From positions 620,001 to 684,000 of the forward strand of contig NBBA01000007.1 of NCBI GenBank assembly GCA_002794785.1: a DNA stretch of 64,000 nt. The letters run 5' to 3'. The DNA is from Coniferiporia sulphurascens (lineage: Eukaryota > Basidiomycota > Agaricomycetes > Hymenochaetales > Hymenochaetaceae). The notes under the pieces are model-generated. The model was not told where the DNA came from. It was given only the letters and a program-made list of their open reading frames with translations, and did no database searches. Positions 61,086 to 64,000 of the stretch are shown here, in pieces; within the stretch, counting starts at the first letter, position 1; every line of letters starts with the position of its first letter. The translations under genes and the position numbers were made by a program.

Positions 61086-64000
61086 CTACAATACGGGAGA
61101 TGTATTCGACGACGACGACCGGCGCCGGGCCAGATAGGGCATCGGTCCGCTGGGCGAGAGAGGCGTGGATGCACCAGAGGCAGGATTGTCAACTGGACTT
61201 TGCACACCCTTGGACGCGTTCTCGGCTTTACCAGGGCTGGGCAAGGTCGGGCTCGAAACCGTTTGGAGGCTGGCCGAAGACGGCGATCTTGAATTGCGCA
61301 TATACGGACGAGGTCCAGACCTGAAAGATTCCGTCGGGCTCGTCGGTGATAGCAACTCAGACGAAGGTGAGTTCGGCAGTGGTGGCAACTCCATCCCAAA
61401 TTCGTCAAGATTGAGTGCACGGGGAGGTGGTCGTTCTACTTCTGCTTCAAGCAGCTAACGATGATTGTCAGCGGCATCACCACGACATGATCGGAGGAAG
61501 TCAAACCGTACCTCGATGCGAAGCTCTTCTCCGTCATACTCACCCTCCATCTCCTCAGGCCCAAGCAAGATAGCACCCTTCCTAAAGACCTCTCCCTCTT
61601 CTTCCACCATAACTTTTGATCTGATAGATCTGTCAGCAAACGACCAAGGGGTAAGTAGCTGCTGACTCACAGGTCCGTAGGCGTCGGTCCATCCACACCC
61701 TCCTCATCCGGCTCACTCACAAAGACTCCCTTCCTCCCCTCTTCCTCGTCATCCGAATCGGATAGCACAAAGCTCGGACTAAGCACCTTCTCGTGCACCA
61801 CCGGCTCCGGTTCCGCGCGGCCCTTACCCTTGTCCACCCTCGGTGTCTCAGGCGCCTCCATTTCAACCTCGTCCTCGCCATCCATCGGAATGTGAAGACG
61901 TAAACCATTCAGTTTCGCGTCCAACTTCGCGACCTGAGTGGTCATTTGGGCATCTTCAGCCTCAGAAGGAGGTCCGGAGCCATGGCTATCGTCAGTACTT
62001 GCCTGAGAGGGACTGGCCACTTGGACGCCATTACTGTTTGGAGTAGAACCCGCCTTTTTAGAGGCTTCACCGACCGCATTGAGCGAGTTAGTGATGGATT
62101 CGTTGAGTAAAAAGAGTTCCTCGATTTTAATCGGGTCGGAGGTGGTTTGGATGACGTCCGATAGCATAACAAGGGCGGCTTTGGAGCGGTCAATCAGCCC
62201 GTTGGCACCGCTGTCACATGCCGTTGAAGGAGAAGAGTGAAGCTGCGTAAGGAAATCTTGAAGTTGAGCAAGGCACTCCTTCGCTTGTACTACGAAATCT
62301 TCATCGACCTAGGTCTAAATTTAGTATCAGAGTTGCGTGAATCAAGGAATGCACATGCCTTCTTTTCATCACCCTTCTTGAAGGTTTTCGCTAATTCACT
62401 TTCTTCGATCATCCCCCATACACCCTTCCCCATGCCACGACCTGACTCAGCGACCTGAGAGTTCCGCTCAGCCTCCTCGGTATTGCGGACACATGTGTTC
62501 AAGATATCTCGGCACATGCTAACATACGCGCAACAAGTAAGCTTTCCCTGGCCCATAGTCGAAATTGAGCAATAATGCGTACCGGGCGAATTCCTCATCG
62601 TCCGGAGGGATGTTCAAGTCAAGGCAGCGCATGGTATGATTAGCCTTGAGTCCTCCACTGAGTGCCATCACCCCAGCAAGGTCTAGGTTGTTGACGGTAA
62701 GGTCGAGATGCAATAAGGACGCTGATTCCGGAAGGAACTCGGCCAGCGCGATTGCACCCGCAGACGTCATCGAAGTCGAAGAAAGGAACAGCCGTTTGAG
62801 AGACGTGTTGAGCGTAAACGCCGTCCGCAGGGACTGAATCTAACGGAGCAACACTTTGTTAGACAATCGTCCATGTTTGTTCATCATTACTCACCCCTTC
62901 GAGCGAAGGTCCTGAGCAAGGATTACGACTGAGATCAAGTGTTTCTAATGTCAGATTATATTTCTGAACAAGAATCACATGCATGAACACACTGGATAAA
63001 CGAGTTAAAAATAGATGCGCACCAAAGCTTCAGCAATTGCAACTAGGCCCTGTATGTCGATCTTATTCTCGCTCAAGTTAAGGACCTTCAGTGTTCGATT
63101 ACGCTTCAGGACTTGAGCGATGTACTGGATACCAGACTAATTTTTGAAAAATTGTCGCAAAGATTTAAGTATAGTTACGATGGAGGTTAAAGGGGTACTC
63201 ACTCGGATATCGTTCCCTCTAAGGTCCAGCGTTCGCAGCTCGCCCAGACGCGGCAGCGCATCCAGCGCACGCACCTTATCTAGTAGTGCCGCACTCGGGC
63301 CGTTAATGGCATGCTCCCTAGGTATCGGCGGATGCGGGATTGGTGGCACAGGATGACGCGTCGTAATGCCGCCCTGAGCCGACGACGTGATGATTGGCAC
63401 TTGCTGACCCGTCGCAGACAAGGGGTCAGGGGCACGCGTAGCATGCTGTACGGCTCGTGCCGTGGCAATTGCGCCCGTCGCTGTGGCAACAGCGCGCCGT
63501 GAGCGGGGGATGTATGGCGTGTATGTTGTCTGCATAGGCGCGTTGGCCGGGTGCACTGGTGGAGGAGGTATGGGACCCTGTCGAGGAGGTGGAGGCAACA
63601 CACCGGGACGGAACGGAGAAGCAGCGGGGGCATGTGATGGGAGGATTTTGTTCTGTTGAGTGGGGGTGAGGGGAGGTGACCCTGTTATAGGAGTGGAGGG
63701 AGGGGAGAGGGTACTGAAAAGGGAGTTGGGGAGGGAAGTTGGGGAAGACGTGGCCGAAGAGGAGGAAGTGGGGGAAACACCATAGGCAGGCATAGTGTCA
63801 GGGTAATCTTTAATCATAAGGGCAAGTGCGACAGCGCCCGATGCAGTGATACGATTGTGACGAAGGGAGATGTTGCGCAAAGATGAGGTGCGGACGTTTT
63901 GTGCTGTACAACGTTGTCAAAATCAGTCGACCATCATTTGCACTAAATAAATCGACGAACCAAGAGTCTCCAGAGATGCTGGCCGTAATGAACAATCATC
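61086..64000 (-). CDS. Leucine-rich-repeat protein, PPP1R37-like (partial, 5' end beyond the right edge)
   Basis: Minus-strand gene entering from the right. Exon-like parts in order of translation: PASLETL/AQNVRTSSLRNISLRHNR with ITASGAVALALMIKDYP (to 63206); a long Pro/Ser/Thr-rich insert; LGELRTLDLRGNDIR; SGIQYIAQVLKRNRTLKVLN; LETLDLSRNPCSGPSLEG; IQSLRTAFTLNTSLKRLFLS to GVMALSGGLKANHTMRCLDL; then MCRDILNTCVRNTEEAERNS. The tail has an acidic SPSFVLSDSDDEEEG stretch, GAILLGPEEMEGEYDGEELR and LLEAEVERPP, and ends at 61086 after SSSSNTSPVL. Repeats of the SGAxALAxxL.N.xL type and the tail resemble fungal relatives of the protein phosphatase 1 regulatory subunit PPP1R37; this is inference. One intron near 62356 appears to use a GC donor (AAG/GCATGT). 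Confidence 0.78.

Overview
The window reads as the nuclear genome of a filamentous basidiomycete, most likely a mushroom-forming Agaricomycete. Genes are split by many 45-70 nt introns with GTRNGT donors, there is a fused five-domain AROM gene, and two genes belong to the 7-TM DUF6533 family that is abundant in Agaricomycetes. No bacterial, phage or CRISPR features were seen. Exon coordinates were derived by hand from splice consensus, reading phase and family conservation; where joined exons are given, the phases close.

Layout. 0.7-9 kb: a minus-strand ferric reductase (6 exons) and the AROM gene aro1 (5 exons, 1598 aa). 9-19.8 kb: two diverged tandem blocks, each with a DUF6533 membrane-protein gene (minus strand) and poorly understood sequence upstream; both genes carry a 10-nt exon. 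20.5-22.7 kb: a plus-strand alternative NADH dehydrogenase (8 exons). 23.2-49.9 kb: an accessory, repeat-rich region. It holds eight copies of a repeat of about 0.85-1.1 kb (called E here) plus two distant relatives, and a roughly 7.6-kb imperfect inverted duplication (about 25.6-33.4 kb against 42.2-49.9 kb). Each arm has an intact 390-aa kinase-like gene, and a third, broken copy lies between the arms. Between the arms are two ordinary genes: a bestrophin-like channel (plus) and an Old Yellow Enzyme oxidoreductase (minus). 51.1-52.9 kb: an intronless protein kinase frame interrupted by one in-frame stop. 55.7-60.6 kb: two convergent secreted glycoside hydrolases, GH12 and GH92. 61.1-64 kb: the 3' part of a leucine-rich-repeat gene that leaves the window on the right.

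How the genes fit together. The named genes are mostly core or secreted metabolism: iron uptake, the shikimate pathway, respiratory NADH oxidation, and plant or fungal wall polysaccharide and mannan breakdown. The unusual part is 23-50 kb. The E repeats have a TATA-like box, three intron-like segments of host length at fixed positions, and a set of 3' palindromes. They also mark both ends of the inverted arms, so they look like the agents or scars of the rearrangement. They fit no family I recognise.
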